DNA of 64,000 nt, taken from contig NZ_LMIU01000022.1 in assembly GCF_001428845.1 (NCBI RefSeq), positions 495,030-559,029 of the forward strand, given 5' to 3'. Origin of the DNA: Achromobacter sp. Root83. Its GTDB lineage: Bacteria > Pseudomonadota > Gammaproteobacteria > Burkholderiales > Burkholderiaceae_B. Below the pieces are notes generated by a model. The model ran no database searches. It saw only the letters and a list, made by a program, of their open reading frames with translations, and had not been told where the DNA came from. Below are positions 17,627 through 25,627 of the stretch, piece by piece; positions within the stretch are counted from its first letter, which is position 1, and the number at the start of each line of letters is the position of its first letter. A program made the position numbers and the translations under genes.

Positions 17627-19006
17627 TCAGAAGAACGACGCCGAGACTTGGAACAGCTTTTCCACGCGCGGCATCTGCCGGCGCGAGGGCACGAAGACGA
17701 TCACGTGGTCATCGGTCTCGATCACGGTGTCGGCGTCCGGCAGGATGATTTCTTCGCCGCGCACCAGCGCCCCGATGCTGGCGCCCTTGGGCAGGCTGAT
17801 CTGCCCCACCGCGCGCCCCACCACCTTGGAGGTGGAGCGGTCGCCGTGGGCGATGGCTTCGAGCGCCTCGGCGACGCCCTGGCGCAGCCGGTGGACGGCG
17901 GCCACGTCGCCGCGGCGCACGTGGCGCAGCAGTTCGCTCATGGTGGCCTGCGACGGCGACACGGCGATATCGATATGGCTGCCCTGCATCAGTTCGCCAT
18001 AGGCCTGGCGGTTGATCAGCGCGATCACCTTGCGGGCGCCCAGGCGCTTGGCCAGCAGCGAGGACATGATGTTGTCCTCGTCGTCGCTGGTCAGGGCCAG
18101 CCAGGTGTCCATGTCCTCGATGTTCTCGCGTTCCAGCAGGGCTTCGTCGGTGCCGCTGCCATGCAGGACCAGCACGCTGTCGGGAAGCTGGGTCGCCAGG
18201 TACTCGCAGCGCTTCAGGTCGTGTTCGATGATGCGGACGCTGTATTTTTCTTCGGCGAGCTGGCGCGCCAGGCGCAGGCCGATATTGCCGCCACCCGCGA
18301 TCATCACGCGGCGCACGGCCCGTTCGGCGTCGCGCAACTGCCGCACCGCGCGGCGGGCGTGGTCCGAATCGACCACCAGCACGACCTCGTCGCCCGGGGC
18401 TATGACGGTGCCGCTGCCGGCTCGCAGGGGCCGGCCGCCGCGCAGCACGTCGATCACGCGCGCTTTCACGTCGGGCCAGACATCGCGCAGCTTGTCGACG
18501 GGCGAATGCGCCATCGGGCTGCCATGCCCCACCCTGACGGTCACGACGCAAACGCGCCCTTCGGCGAATTCCACCACCTGCAAGGCTTCGGGAAACTCGA
18601 TCAGGCTGTGCAGGTAGGTCGTGACGCTGCGTTCGGGGCTGATCAGCGCGTCGATGCAGAAACCGTCTTCGCTCATGAGTTCCGGATGTTCGGGGAACTC
18701 GGCGGAGCGGATCCGGGCGATGCGCCGGGGAATGTTGAACAACTGGCGCGCGATCTTGCAGGCGACCATGTTGGCCGTGTCGGAGGCCGCACAGGCGATG
18801 AAGAGGTCGGTGTCGGCCGCGCCCGCGTTTTCGAGCACGGACACCTGCGAGCCGTCGCCAAGGACGACACGCAGGTCGAAGTGTTCTTGCAGATACTGAA
18901 GCTGGGCGGGGTCGGAATCGATGACCGTGATGTCGTTTTGCTCGGACACCAGGTTCTCCGCCACGCTGGTGCCTACGCGACCAGCGCCCATGATCAGGAT
19001 CTTCAT
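17627..19006 (-). CDS. trkA: Trk potassium uptake regulatory subunit TrkA
   Basis: Cytosolic NAD(H)-binding gating subunit of the TrkH channel. It contains two RCK modules: the first opens with MKILIMGAGRVGTSVAENL, the second with RRVMIAGGGNIGLRLARQL. Each is followed by an RCK C domain. The ATG at 19006 overlaps the stop of the upstream response-regulator gene (ATGA). Length is 459, as expected. Coupling to a two-component pair suggests potassium uptake and that pair are expressed together. Confidence 0.95.
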   Translation of the reverse strand: MKILIMGAGRVGTSVAENLVSEQNDITVIDSDPAQLQYLQEHFDLRVVLGDGSQVSVLENAGAADTDLFIACAASDTANMVACKIARQLFNIPRRIARIRSAEFPEHPELMSEDGFCIDALISPERSVTTYLHSLIEFPEALQVVEFAEGRVCVVTVRVGHGSPMAHSPVDKLRDVWPDVKARVIDVLRGGRPLRAGSGTVIAPGDEVVLVVDSDHARRAVRQLRDAERAVRRVMIAGGGNIGLRLARQLAEEKYSVRIIEHDLKRCEYLATQLPDSVLVLHGSGTDEALLERENIEDMDTWLALTSDDEDNIMSSLLAKRLGARKVIALINRQAYGELMQGSHIDIAVSPSQATMSELLRHVRRGDVAAVHRLRQGVAEALEAIAHGDRSTSKVVGRAVGQISLPKGASIGALVRGEEIILPDADTVIETDDHVIVFVPSRRQMPRVEKLFQVSASFF

Positions 19007-19695
19007 GTGCTGCGCTTGCGCGCCGACTCGATGCCCAATTGCTTGAGCTTGCGGTAGAGGTGGGTGCGTTCCAGCCCGGTCCGTTCGGACACGCGCGTCA
19101 TGCTGTGGCTTTCCCTGACCAGGTGGTATTCGAAATAGATGCGCTCGAATTCGTCGCGCGCTTCCCGCAGCGGCTGGTCGAGCGAGATGCTGCCCAGCTG
19201 GCCGTTGGAGGCCACCGGGGCATCGCCGACGGGCGCCGCGGCTTGCACGGGAGGATCCAGCTCGTCTTCCAGGGCCACCACCGGGCTGATCGCGGCCGGG
19301 TGCGCGGCGGCCGGCGCCGGATGCGGAGCCCGCCCTCGTGCCAATCCCGCGGCGACGGTCTTCAGCAGACGTTGCAGCGTGATGGGTTTTTCCAGGAAAT
19401 CCATGGCGCCGATGCGCGTGGCCTCGACCGCCGTATCGATGGTGGCGTGGCCGCTCATCATGATCACCGGCATGTCGAGCAGACCTTGCGATCCCCATTC
19501 CTTCAGCAGGCTGACGCCATCGGTGTCGGGCATCCAGATGTCCAGCAACACCAGATCGGGCCGCATGCGAAGGCGCGCGGCGCGCGCTTGCGCCGCATTT
19601 TCGGCCAGTTCGACCGTGTGTCCTTCGTCGTAAAGGATTTCCGACAAAAGCTCGCGTATACCGACTTCGTCGTCAACCACCAGAATTCTGGCCAT
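19003..19695 (-). CDS. NtrX-like response regulator lacking the AAA+ domain
   Basis: Response regulator of 230 residues. The receiver domain (about 1-120) has the acidic pair DDE, phospho-acceptor Asp52 in LVLLDIWMPD, and the lysine in EKP. After an Ala/Pro-rich linker (about 120-180) comes a Fis-type helix-turn-helix, TRVSERTGLERTHLYRKLKQL. Canonical NtrX has a sigma-54-activating AAA+ domain between these parts; it is absent here, so it probably acts as a simple DNA-binding regulator. It is 11 bases after the NtrY-like kinase gene and overlaps trkA. Confidence 0.88.
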   Translation of the reverse strand: MARILVVDDEVGIRELLSEILYDEGHTVELAENAAQARAARLRMRPDLVLLDIWMPDTDGVSLLKEWGSQGLLDMPVIMMSGHATIDTAVEATRIGAMDFLEKPITLQRLLKTVAAGLARGRAPHPAPAAAHPAAISPVVALEDELDPPVQAAAPVGDAPVASNGQLGSISLDQPLREARDEFERIYFEYHLVRESHSMTRVSERTGLERTHLYRKLKQLGIESARKRST

Positions 19696-19706
19696 AAAGC
19701 ATCCAC

Positions 19707-22022
19707 CTATTGCGTAGCCGCATTATCCTTTTCTTGCGCGGTCGCGTCCATAGTGTCGGACCCGGGAGCCAGCCGGGTCAACAAGATGGAAATCCGCGCG
19801 CCCCCTTCCTTGCGGTTTGCAAGGTCGATACGTCCGCCATGCTCTTCCACAATCTTGCGGACGATTGCCAATCCTAACCCAGTCCCGTGGGACTTGGTGG
19901 TTACGTAGGGCTCGAACGCGCGCTGCATGACCTGGGGCGGAAAGCCCGGCCCGGTGTCCGCAACCGTGAACCGCAGGGCCTGATGCTCCGCGCGATCGGG
20001 CTGCTCGCTGCGCATGAGCTGGGTCGTCACGCTGACGCGCCCCTGCCCGCCCAGCTCCGCGATCGCGTCGCGGGCGTTGGACAGCAGGTTGTGTATCACC
20101 TGCCGCAACTGGGTCGGGTCGCCTTCGATGTCGGGCAGGTCGGCCCCCAGGCTCACGTCCAGATTCAAGGCTTTTTCGGTCAGGCGCGGCGAGCCGCCGT
20201 CGGGTTCCCAGCCATACAGCGAGAGCACGTCCGCCACCAGGGCGTTGAAATCGATGCGCTGCATGACGGCCGGCGGCGTACGCGCATACTCGCGGAAGTC
20301 GTCCACCATCTGCTTCAACGACGCCACCTGATTGACGATGGTGTTGGTGGAGCGCTCGACGATCTGGGCCTCGGCCGGCGGCAGCTTGCCTTCCAGCTTC
20401 ATGGCCAGGCGTTCGGCGGAGAGCTGGATCGGGGTCAGCGGGTTCTTGATCTCGTGGGCCAGGCGGCGCGCCACCTCGCCCCAGGCCACCGTCCGGTTGG
20501 CCGAGATCACTTCGGTGATGTCGTCGAACACCACCAGGTAGCCGTTGCCGCGCCCGTCCACCCGCAGATGGGTGCCGCGCGCCAGCAGCGTGAGCGGCTG
20601 CGGCGCGATGAGCCCATCGCCTTGGACCGGGCCGATCTCGAACTGCTGCTGCCAGTGCTGGCGTTCAGAGCCGACCGCCGCGTGGGTGGAAAAGGCCTGC
20701 CGCACGATATTGGCGAACTCCAGCATCCCGTCCACGGTCTCGAGCGGACGGCCGATGACCGAGCGCAGGTCCGCCCCAAGGATGGTCTGGGCGCCCTGGT
20801 TGACGGTGGTGACGCGGAACGACTCGTCGAACACCAGCACCCCGGAGGACAAGTTGGAGAGCACGCTTTCCAGGTAGACGTTGGAGCGTTCCAGCTGCTG
20901 GCGATTGCTTTCGACCATGCGCCGCGCCTCGTCGAGCTGGCGCGTCATGGCATTGAACGAGCGGGTGAGCTGGCCCACTTCGTCGCGCTCGGGGGGTTCG
21001 GGCAGCGGCCGGTAGTCGCCCACGCCCACGGCCTGCGTGCCGCCCGCCAGGCTGAGCAGCGGACGCACCAGACGCTTGGACAGCGACAGCGCCACCGCGA
21101 TGGCCCCGAAGGCGGCCAGCAGCAGGGCCAGCGTCAGGGTGATGCCATAGAGCTTGCGCAGGCCCAGCCGCGACAGCGCCAGTTCCTGGTAGTCGCGAAA
21201 GCCCTGCTGCACGAGGTTGGCGTTGTGCGCGATCTGCTCGGGCACCGGCTGCAGCAACTGCAGCCAACGGGGCTCCGAGGCCGGCCCCAGCAGATTGTCG
21301 TACCGGTCCGGCCCGTTGAGCGGAATCACCACGCGCAGGTGCAGGCCGCCTTCGGCGCCCGCCGTCACGGGATCATCGGCCTCGGCCGCGGAATATCCGC
21401 GCGACAACCGCAACTGGTTCATGACGGTGGAAGGGGGCATGGCGGGCAGAAGCTGGCCGTATTGGCTGGTCGAAAACGCCACCATGCGGCCGCTGCCGGT
21501 GAACACCATGGCTTCCTGCACGCCATTGGCCTCGCGCAGGCGCGTCAGGGCAAGCATCACGCCGCTGTCGGTGCTGCGATTGAGCTCCATGGCCATGGAC
21601 CGCGCGCGCACGTCCAGGTCCGCCAGCAGCGAATCGAGCGCGGCGCGGCCCAGGTTCAAGCCGGCTTCGAGGGCCGTGTCCACGCGCACGTTGAACCAGG
21701 ATTCGATCGACCGCGACATGAACTGCACCGACACGGTGTAGATCAGCGCGCCGGGCACCACGCCGATCAGCGCGAACGCAAGCGAAAAGCGCGCGGTCAG
21801 CCTGGCGCCGAACTGCCGGCGGCGAATCTGCCGGGCCAGCCGCACCGTCAACGCCACCACCCAGATGAAGAGCGCCAGCGCAAAAATGCCGTTCAGAACC
21901 AGCAGCGTGTCGTAATAGCGGGCAAAGCGCGAGGCGTTTCCGGTGGACCATGCCAACAGGCCCAGCAGCGCCAGGCCGCTCACGGCGCCAACCATCAGGG
22001 CCAGCCGAAGCAAGAGCCTCAT
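19707..22022 (-). CDS. NtrY-like membrane sensor histidine kinase
   Basis: Sensor kinase of about 771 residues. N-terminal transmembrane helices flank a periplasmic region, followed by HAMP (about 330-385), PAS (about 400-490), a HisKA domain with the phospho-histidine in AHEIKNPLTPIQLSAERL, and HATPase with NLLSNARDAI, DTGPGFPP and GTGLGLAIVRKIVEEHGG. This is the NtrY domain order. The ATG at 22022 overlaps the DUF4390 gene stop (ATGA). Its partner is the regulator immediately downstream. The signal is unknown. Confidence 0.9.
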   Translation of the reverse strand: MRLLLRLALMVGAVSGLALLGLLAWSTGNASRFARYYDTLLVLNGIFALALFIWVVALTVRLARQIRRRQFGARLTARFSLAFALIGVVPGALIYTVSVQFMSRSIESWFNVRVDTALEAGLNLGRAALDSLLADLDVRARSMAMELNRSTDSGVMLALTRLREANGVQEAMVFTGSGRMVAFSTSQYGQLLPAMPPSTVMNQLRLSRGYSAAEADDPVTAGAEGGLHLRVVIPLNGPDRYDNLLGPASEPRWLQLLQPVPEQIAHNANLVQQGFRDYQELALSRLGLRKLYGITLTLALLLAAFGAIAVALSLSKRLVRPLLSLAGGTQAVGVGDYRPLPEPPERDEVGQLTRSFNAMTRQLDEARRMVESNRQQLERSNVYLESVLSNLSSGVLVFDESFRVTTVNQGAQTILGADLRSVIGRPLETVDGMLEFANIVRQAFSTHAAVGSERQHWQQQFEIGPVQGDGLIAPQPLTLLARGTHLRVDGRGNGYLVVFDDITEVISANRTVAWGEVARRLAHEIKNPLTPIQLSAERLAMKLEGKLPPAEAQIVERSTNTIVNQVASLKQMVDDFREYARTPPAVMQRIDFNALVADVLSLYGWEPDGGSPRLTEKALNLDVSLGADLPDIEGDPTQLRQVIHNLLSNARDAIAELGGQGRVSVTTQLMRSEQPDRAEHQALRFTVADTGPGFPPQVMQRAFEPYVTTKSHGTGLGLAIVRKIVEEHGGRIDLANRKEGGARISILLTRLAPGSDTMDATAQEKDNAATQ

Positions 22023-22609
22023 TTGGGATTCTTCTCCTTGTCGCCAAGCCTGAACGAGAAGTCCATCCACGGGGTGCCCTGCGCCCAGGAACTGCTGTTC
22101 AAGGCATTGACCTGGAACGGCCGGGGCAGCAGCGAGGTGTCCAGGCGCAGGCGCAATTGCCCGCCGTAAACCACCCCTTCGTCGAAATCGGCCGCATCCG
22201 CCACCCGCCAATTGCGGATATGGCGGATCACGCTCATGGCGTCATCCAGCGAGGCTACCGGGAAAGACAGTTCACCCACGCCGGCGCGCCACTGGCGAGT
22301 CAGCGCGTTGTACACCACGCGCCAGGTCCGGGACGTGTCCACCAGGGATGCATCGAACCAGTACCAACGTTCGCGGGTAATGGTCAGGTCGGCGGTGAAA
22401 TACAGCGGCACACCGCGTTGGGCGGCGTCCCGCAACTGCTGATTCAGTTCAAATTCGATGTCCGCGTCGATTTCGAGATTGCCCTCGCGAATCACCGGCT
22501 CCACCCTGGCGACCCGGGGTTCGGACGCATGAGCTGCGCCACCCGGCGCTATGGAAACCAAGGCAGATACCAGCAACAACCCAAGAATTAAGCGCGAAAT
22601 AATGGACAT
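22019..22609 (-). CDS. DUF4390 family exported protein
   Basis: Protein of unknown function, 196 residues. It has a signal peptide (about 1-28, SRLILGLLLVSALVSIAPGG) and no other membrane segment. Typical family positions are RWYWFDASLVDTSRTWRV and LRLRLDTSLLPRPFQVNA. The gene overlaps the NtrY-like kinase gene by four bases and lies 39 bases after rsmB. The coupling suggests a periplasmic partner for the kinase's sensing domain, which is inference. Confidence 0.8.
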   Translation of the reverse strand: MSIISRLILGLLLVSALVSIAPGGAAHASEPRVARVEPVIREGNLEIDADIEFELNQQLRDAAQRGVPLYFTADLTITRERWYWFDASLVDTSRTWRVVYNALTRQWRAGVGELSFPVASLDDAMSVIRHIRNWRVADAADFDEGVVYGGQLRLRLDTSLLPRPFQVNALNSSSWAQGTPWMDFSFRLGDKEKNPK

Positions 22610-22648
22610 ACGGCACCGGAACTACGTCATGCCCCTATTCTTGGCGAT

Positions 22649-23986
22649 TCAGGACTGCTTGGCAAACAAGGCGTAGAAAAACCCGTCGTGTTGCGCCGCG
22701 GGTGTTGCATCGACCGCAACTGGCAGCAATTGACCGGGTGCATCCAGCCGTGTCGCCTCGGGGTGGCGCTGCAGGAATTCCAGGGCCTGGCGCGCGCCTT
22801 CGATCGGGAAAACCGAGCAGGTCACATAGAGCAGGCGGCCGCCGGGTGCCACCGTCGACCACAGCGAATCAAGAATCCGGGCCTGCAAGGTGGCCGTGCG
22901 GCGCACGTCGTTTTCCCGGCGCAGCCAGCGGATGTCCGGATGCCGGCGCACGATGCCCGAGGCCGTGCAGGGCACGTCCGCCAGCACTGCGTCGAAGGGC
23001 TTGCCGTCCCACCAGGCGTCCAGGTCGGCGGCGTCGGCCGCTTTCATCTGGACGCGCTTGCTTGCCAGCCCCAGACGCTCCAGGTTCTGCTCCACGCGGA
23101 CCAGCCGGTCGGCATCGGCGTCCAGCGCCAGCAGGTCGATATCGGCCAGTTCCAGCAGATGCGCCGTCTTGCCGCCCGGCGCCGAGCAGGCGTCCAGGAC
23201 CCGCATGCCGTCGGCGGGCGCCAGCAGCTCGGCCGCCAATTGCGCGCCCGCGTCCTGGACCGACCACCAGCCTTCGGCGAAGCCGGGCAATTGCATCACG
23301 GGTTTGGGCGTGCCGAGCACCACGCCGGCCTGGCCCACGGGTTCGGCCGCCAGGCCCGCGTCCTGAAACGCGGCCAGCACCTGCTCGCGGCTGGCGCGCC
23401 GGCGGTTGACGCGCAGGGTCAGCGGCGCCGGCAGGTTGGCCGAGGCCAGGATCTCGCGCCATTGCTGCGGATAGGCCACGGTCAGTTGCTTGACCCACCA
23501 GCCGGGATGGTTCCATTGCGCCTCGGGGCTGTCGGCCACCGCGGCCTCCAGCGCCGCGCGCTCGCGCAGGAAACGGCGCAGGCAGGCGTTGAGCATGCCC
23601 TTGAAGGACGCCAGGCTGCGCGTATTGGACGCCGCCGTCACTGCCTGATCCACCACCGTGTGCGGCGCGTATACGGGCATGCCCGGCAAGGCCGCGGCGG
23701 CGTCGCCTTCTTCCTTCAGCAGGGTCAGCGACACCAGCAGCAGGGATTCGAAGAGGACGCTCGGGTAACGCTGCACCAGCTCGCGGCCCACGGCGTCGGC
23801 CCAGCCCAGGTAGCGCATCGCGTGGAACGACACGGCCTGGGTGGCGGGGCGCAGGGCGGATTCGACATCGGTCAAGGCGTCCGTCAGGGAACGGCCATCC
23901 AGCACGCCCTCGACCACCCCCGCGCTGGAAAGAAGAACGGAGGAAAGCGGAGGGGCCAGATGGGGGGAGTCGGAACGCGTGGACAT
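22649..23986 (-). CDS. rsmB: 16S rRNA (cytosine-967-C5)-methyltransferase
   Basis: Methylates C967 of 16S rRNA. A NusB-like N-terminal domain (about 20-160) is followed by an RNA methyltransferase core with the AdoMet motif VLDACSAPGGKTAHLLEL. The two catalytic cysteines lie in DVPCTASGIVRRHPD and YVTCSVFPIEG. The 445-residue length is normal. It is the first gene of the run leading through DUF4390 and the NtrY/NtrX-like pair to trkAH, and is divergent from the LysE exporter. Confidence 0.94.
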   Translation of the reverse strand: MSTRSDSPHLAPPLSSVLLSSAGVVEGVLDGRSLTDALTDVESALRPATQAVSFHAMRYLGWADAVGRELVQRYPSVLFESLLLVSLTLLKEEGDAAAALPGMPVYAPHTVVDQAVTAASNTRSLASFKGMLNACLRRFLRERAALEAAVADSPEAQWNHPGWWVKQLTVAYPQQWREILASANLPAPLTLRVNRRRASREQVLAAFQDAGLAAEPVGQAGVVLGTPKPVMQLPGFAEGWWSVQDAGAQLAAELLAPADGMRVLDACSAPGGKTAHLLELADIDLLALDADADRLVRVEQNLERLGLASKRVQMKAADAADLDAWWDGKPFDAVLADVPCTASGIVRRHPDIRWLRRENDVRRTATLQARILDSLWSTVAPGGRLLYVTCSVFPIEGARQALEFLQRHPEATRLDAPGQLLPVAVDATPAAQHDGFFYALFAKQS

Positions 23987-24080
23987 GGTGCGAAATCAAA
24001 GGATAAGACCGCTATGGTAGCCGGACCTGGACGAACGGCGGCGGCCACGGCAAACTGGCCGCCTGCCACGGAGTGCCGTC

Positions 24081-24713
24081 ATGACCCTTGCCACGCTGCT
24101 GCTCTTCATCCTGGCCTCGGCCGTGACGATCATCACGCCCGGCCCCACGGTCCTGCTCGCCATGAGCAACGGCTCGCGCCACGGCGTACGGGCAGCCTGC
24201 TGGGGCATGGGCGGGGCGGTGCTGGCGGACCTGATCCTCATCGGCGCGGTGGCCTCCGGCCTGGGCGTGGTGCTGGCGGCCTCCGAAATCGCCTTCCAGA
24301 TCATCAAGTGGGCAGGCGCCGCCTACCTGGCGTGGCTGGGCTGGAAGATGTTGCGCTCCGACGCCGCGCTGGTGCTGCCGTCCGCGCAGCCCGGCGCCGC
24401 CCGGCCGAAGGGGCCGGCCCTGGGGCTGCGCAGCTTCGTCGTCGCCCTGACCAACCCGAAGGCGCTGCTCTTCATGTCCGCCTTCCTGCCGCAGTTCATC
24501 AACCCCGCCGCGCCGCTGCCGGCGCAGTACGCCATTCTGGCCGGCGTCATGGCGCTGATGAATGTCGCGGTGATGCTGGCCTACGCGGCGCTGGGCGCGC
24601 AGATGGTGCGCGCATTTCAGGCCGGGGGCCTGCGCTGGCTGAACCGCGTCTGCGGCGGATTGCTGATCGGGCTCGCGGGTACGCTGGCGCTGTACCGCCG
24701 CGCGGGGCCCTGA
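24081..24713 (+). CDS. LysE/RhtB-family exporter
   Basis: Small membrane exporter, 210 residues, with about six predicted helices. The family start is typical: FILASAVTIITPGPTVLLAMSNGSRHG, followed by AYLAWLGWKMLR and FVVALTNPKALLFMSAFLPQFI. Relatives export amino acids or homoserine lactones; the substrate cannot be told from sequence. It appears monocistronic and is divergent from rsmB. It lies just upstream of the disrupted rimO start. Confidence 0.9.
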   Translation: MTLATLLLFILASAVTIITPGPTVLLAMSNGSRHGVRAACWGMGGAVLADLILIGAVASGLGVVLAASEIAFQIIKWAGAAYLAWLGWKMLRSDAALVLPSAQPGAARPKGPALGLRSFVVALTNPKALLFMSAFLPQFINPAAPLPAQYAILAGVMALMNVAVMLAYAALGAQMVRAFQAGGLRWLNRVCGGLLIGLAGTLALYRRAGP

Positions 24714-24861
24714 GCGGCAAGGCGCCCAACCGTGAAACGGGGACGCACCATCCGCGGGCGATGCGCCGCGTTACCGTCAAAATAACGGCCCCCCGCCCTG
24801 CCGCTAAAATTGCGCACGTTTTGATCACTGGCGCCGACACACGCGCCCACCGAGGTATTCC

Positions 24862-24906
24862 ATGTCTTCCCCCAAAGTCGGCTTCGTCAGCCTGGGCTGC
24901 CCGTAA
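24862..24906 (+). pseudogene. Truncated upstream copy of the rimO start
   Basis: A start with a ribosome-binding site (CGAGGTATTCC before the ATG) encodes [14 protein letters not shown] and then TAA. The peptide VGFVSLGCP equals residues 45-53 of the complete RimO downstream, and the stop is one base change from the AAA lysine codon found there, with GCC (Ala) next in both copies. The two nucleotide copies differ at seven of the ten matched sense codons, so this is not a recent exact duplication. It looks like an original rimO start cut off from its gene. Confidence 0.75.
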
Positions 24907-24995
24907 GCCAGCGAAGATACCCGAGGTCAGTTCACGACGGCGGCGGTCGGACTGATTCTGAATCTGACGAATCGGCCTCATTATGTTGGACAAAG

Positions 24996-25160
24996 GCGGT
25001 TGCAGGACGCCTGAAGCAGGCCGAGGCCGCGGAGATCCTGATGGTGTCTAGGCCGCGCGTGTCCGACGTGGTGAACAAGAAGACAGCAAAGTTCACCATC
25101 GACGCGCTGGTGGAGATGTTGAGTCGGGTCGGGAAACCGGTCCGGCTGGCGATTGGATGA
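24996..25160 (+). pseudogene. Remnant of an HTH (HigA/HTH_37-like) antitoxin gene
   Basis: An open frame without a credible start encodes AGRLKQAEAAEILMVSRPRV followed by SDVVNKK, TIDALVEML and a short C-terminus ending PVRLAIG. The GLKQAEAAEIL-type recognition helix and this ending resemble XRE-type antitoxins of the HTH_37 group. The N-terminal third is missing and no toxin gene is nearby, so it is probably debris of a toxin-antitoxin module. It lies inside the segment separating the two rimO starts. Confidence 0.6.
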
Positions 25161-25179
25161 GCGCCTCCCCCTCTTGCCC

Positions 25180-25198
25180 TACGGCAATGCCGTATAAT
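25180..25198 (+). promoter_or_regulatory. Promoter with palindromic operator for the HTH gene
   Basis: The 15-bp palindrome TACGGCA-A-TGCCGTA (25180-25194) runs directly into a consensus -10 box TATAAT (25193-25198). This is the layout of an autorepressed antitoxin promoter. The predicted transcript has a leader of about 80 bases before the HTH start. No clear -35 was found. Confidence 0.6.
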
Positions 25199-25283
25199 TT
25201 AAAATTAGCCTTCGCCATCATCGTGGCACGACGGCCTACCCCCTGGGACGCCACATACAGGCCCACCCGACTTTTGAAGAACT

Positions 25284-25544
25284 ATGAAGAATGCAGCTGC
25301 CCCGACAGCGCGCAGCGCAGGATGGCAGGCGTCGCATATCAGCGAAGCACGCAGCCGCGTGGGCCTGCCGCAGACGGATTTCGCTGAACTGCTGGGCGTG
25401 AGCGTACGCACTCTGCAAGATTGGGAACAAGGACGCCGCACCCCCTCGGGCGCGGCGAAGACCCTGCTGCAGGTGGCGATGCTTCACCCCGAGACCCTGC
25501 GAGAGCTGCCCCCGTGGCGCGCTAACGAGCACGCTGAATCTTGA
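25284..25544 (+). CDS. XRE/NadS-type helix-turn-helix protein, orphan antitoxin-like
   Basis: Small DNA-binding protein of 86 residues. Its core SRVGLPQTDFAELLGVSVRT is followed by LQDWEQGRRTPSGAAKTLLQV, which closely follows the NadS/HigA antitoxin pattern (Q-x-F-A-x-L-L-G-V-S-x-R-T-L-Q-x-W-E-Q-G-R-R-x-P). Such proteins usually follow a RelE/HigB-type toxin gene; none is visible in the 120 bases upstream. It probably binds the palindrome over its own promoter. It lies 83 bases before rimO and may be left over from a mobile element. Confidence 0.75.
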   Translation: MKNAAAPTARSAGWQASHISEARSRVGLPQTDFAELLGVSVRTLQDWEQGRRTPSGAAKTLLQVAMLHPETLRELPPWRANEHAES

Positions 25545-25627
25545 AGCCTGCCGCCCCGGCTTCACCCGACACGAACAACACATCCGCCACGCAACACGCT
25601 TGCCGCGCGATTTTTTGGTGAACGACA

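Noticed and set aside
19887-22169. A 760-codon open frame antisense to the NtrY-like kinase
   Set aside because: Same artefactual composition, no motif, and complete overlap with a conserved gene.
24547-24993. A minus-strand frame beginning MSNIMRPIRQIQNQ across the rimO remnant
   Set aside because: It reads through the reverse of the rimO start and of the LysE gene end and shows no recognisable domain, though a short piece of unknown coding origin cannot be excluded.
25157-25387. A 76-codon frame before the intact HTH gene as a toxin
   Set aside because: It runs across the promoter palindrome, shows no RelE/HigB-like pattern, and overlaps the HTH gene in another frame.
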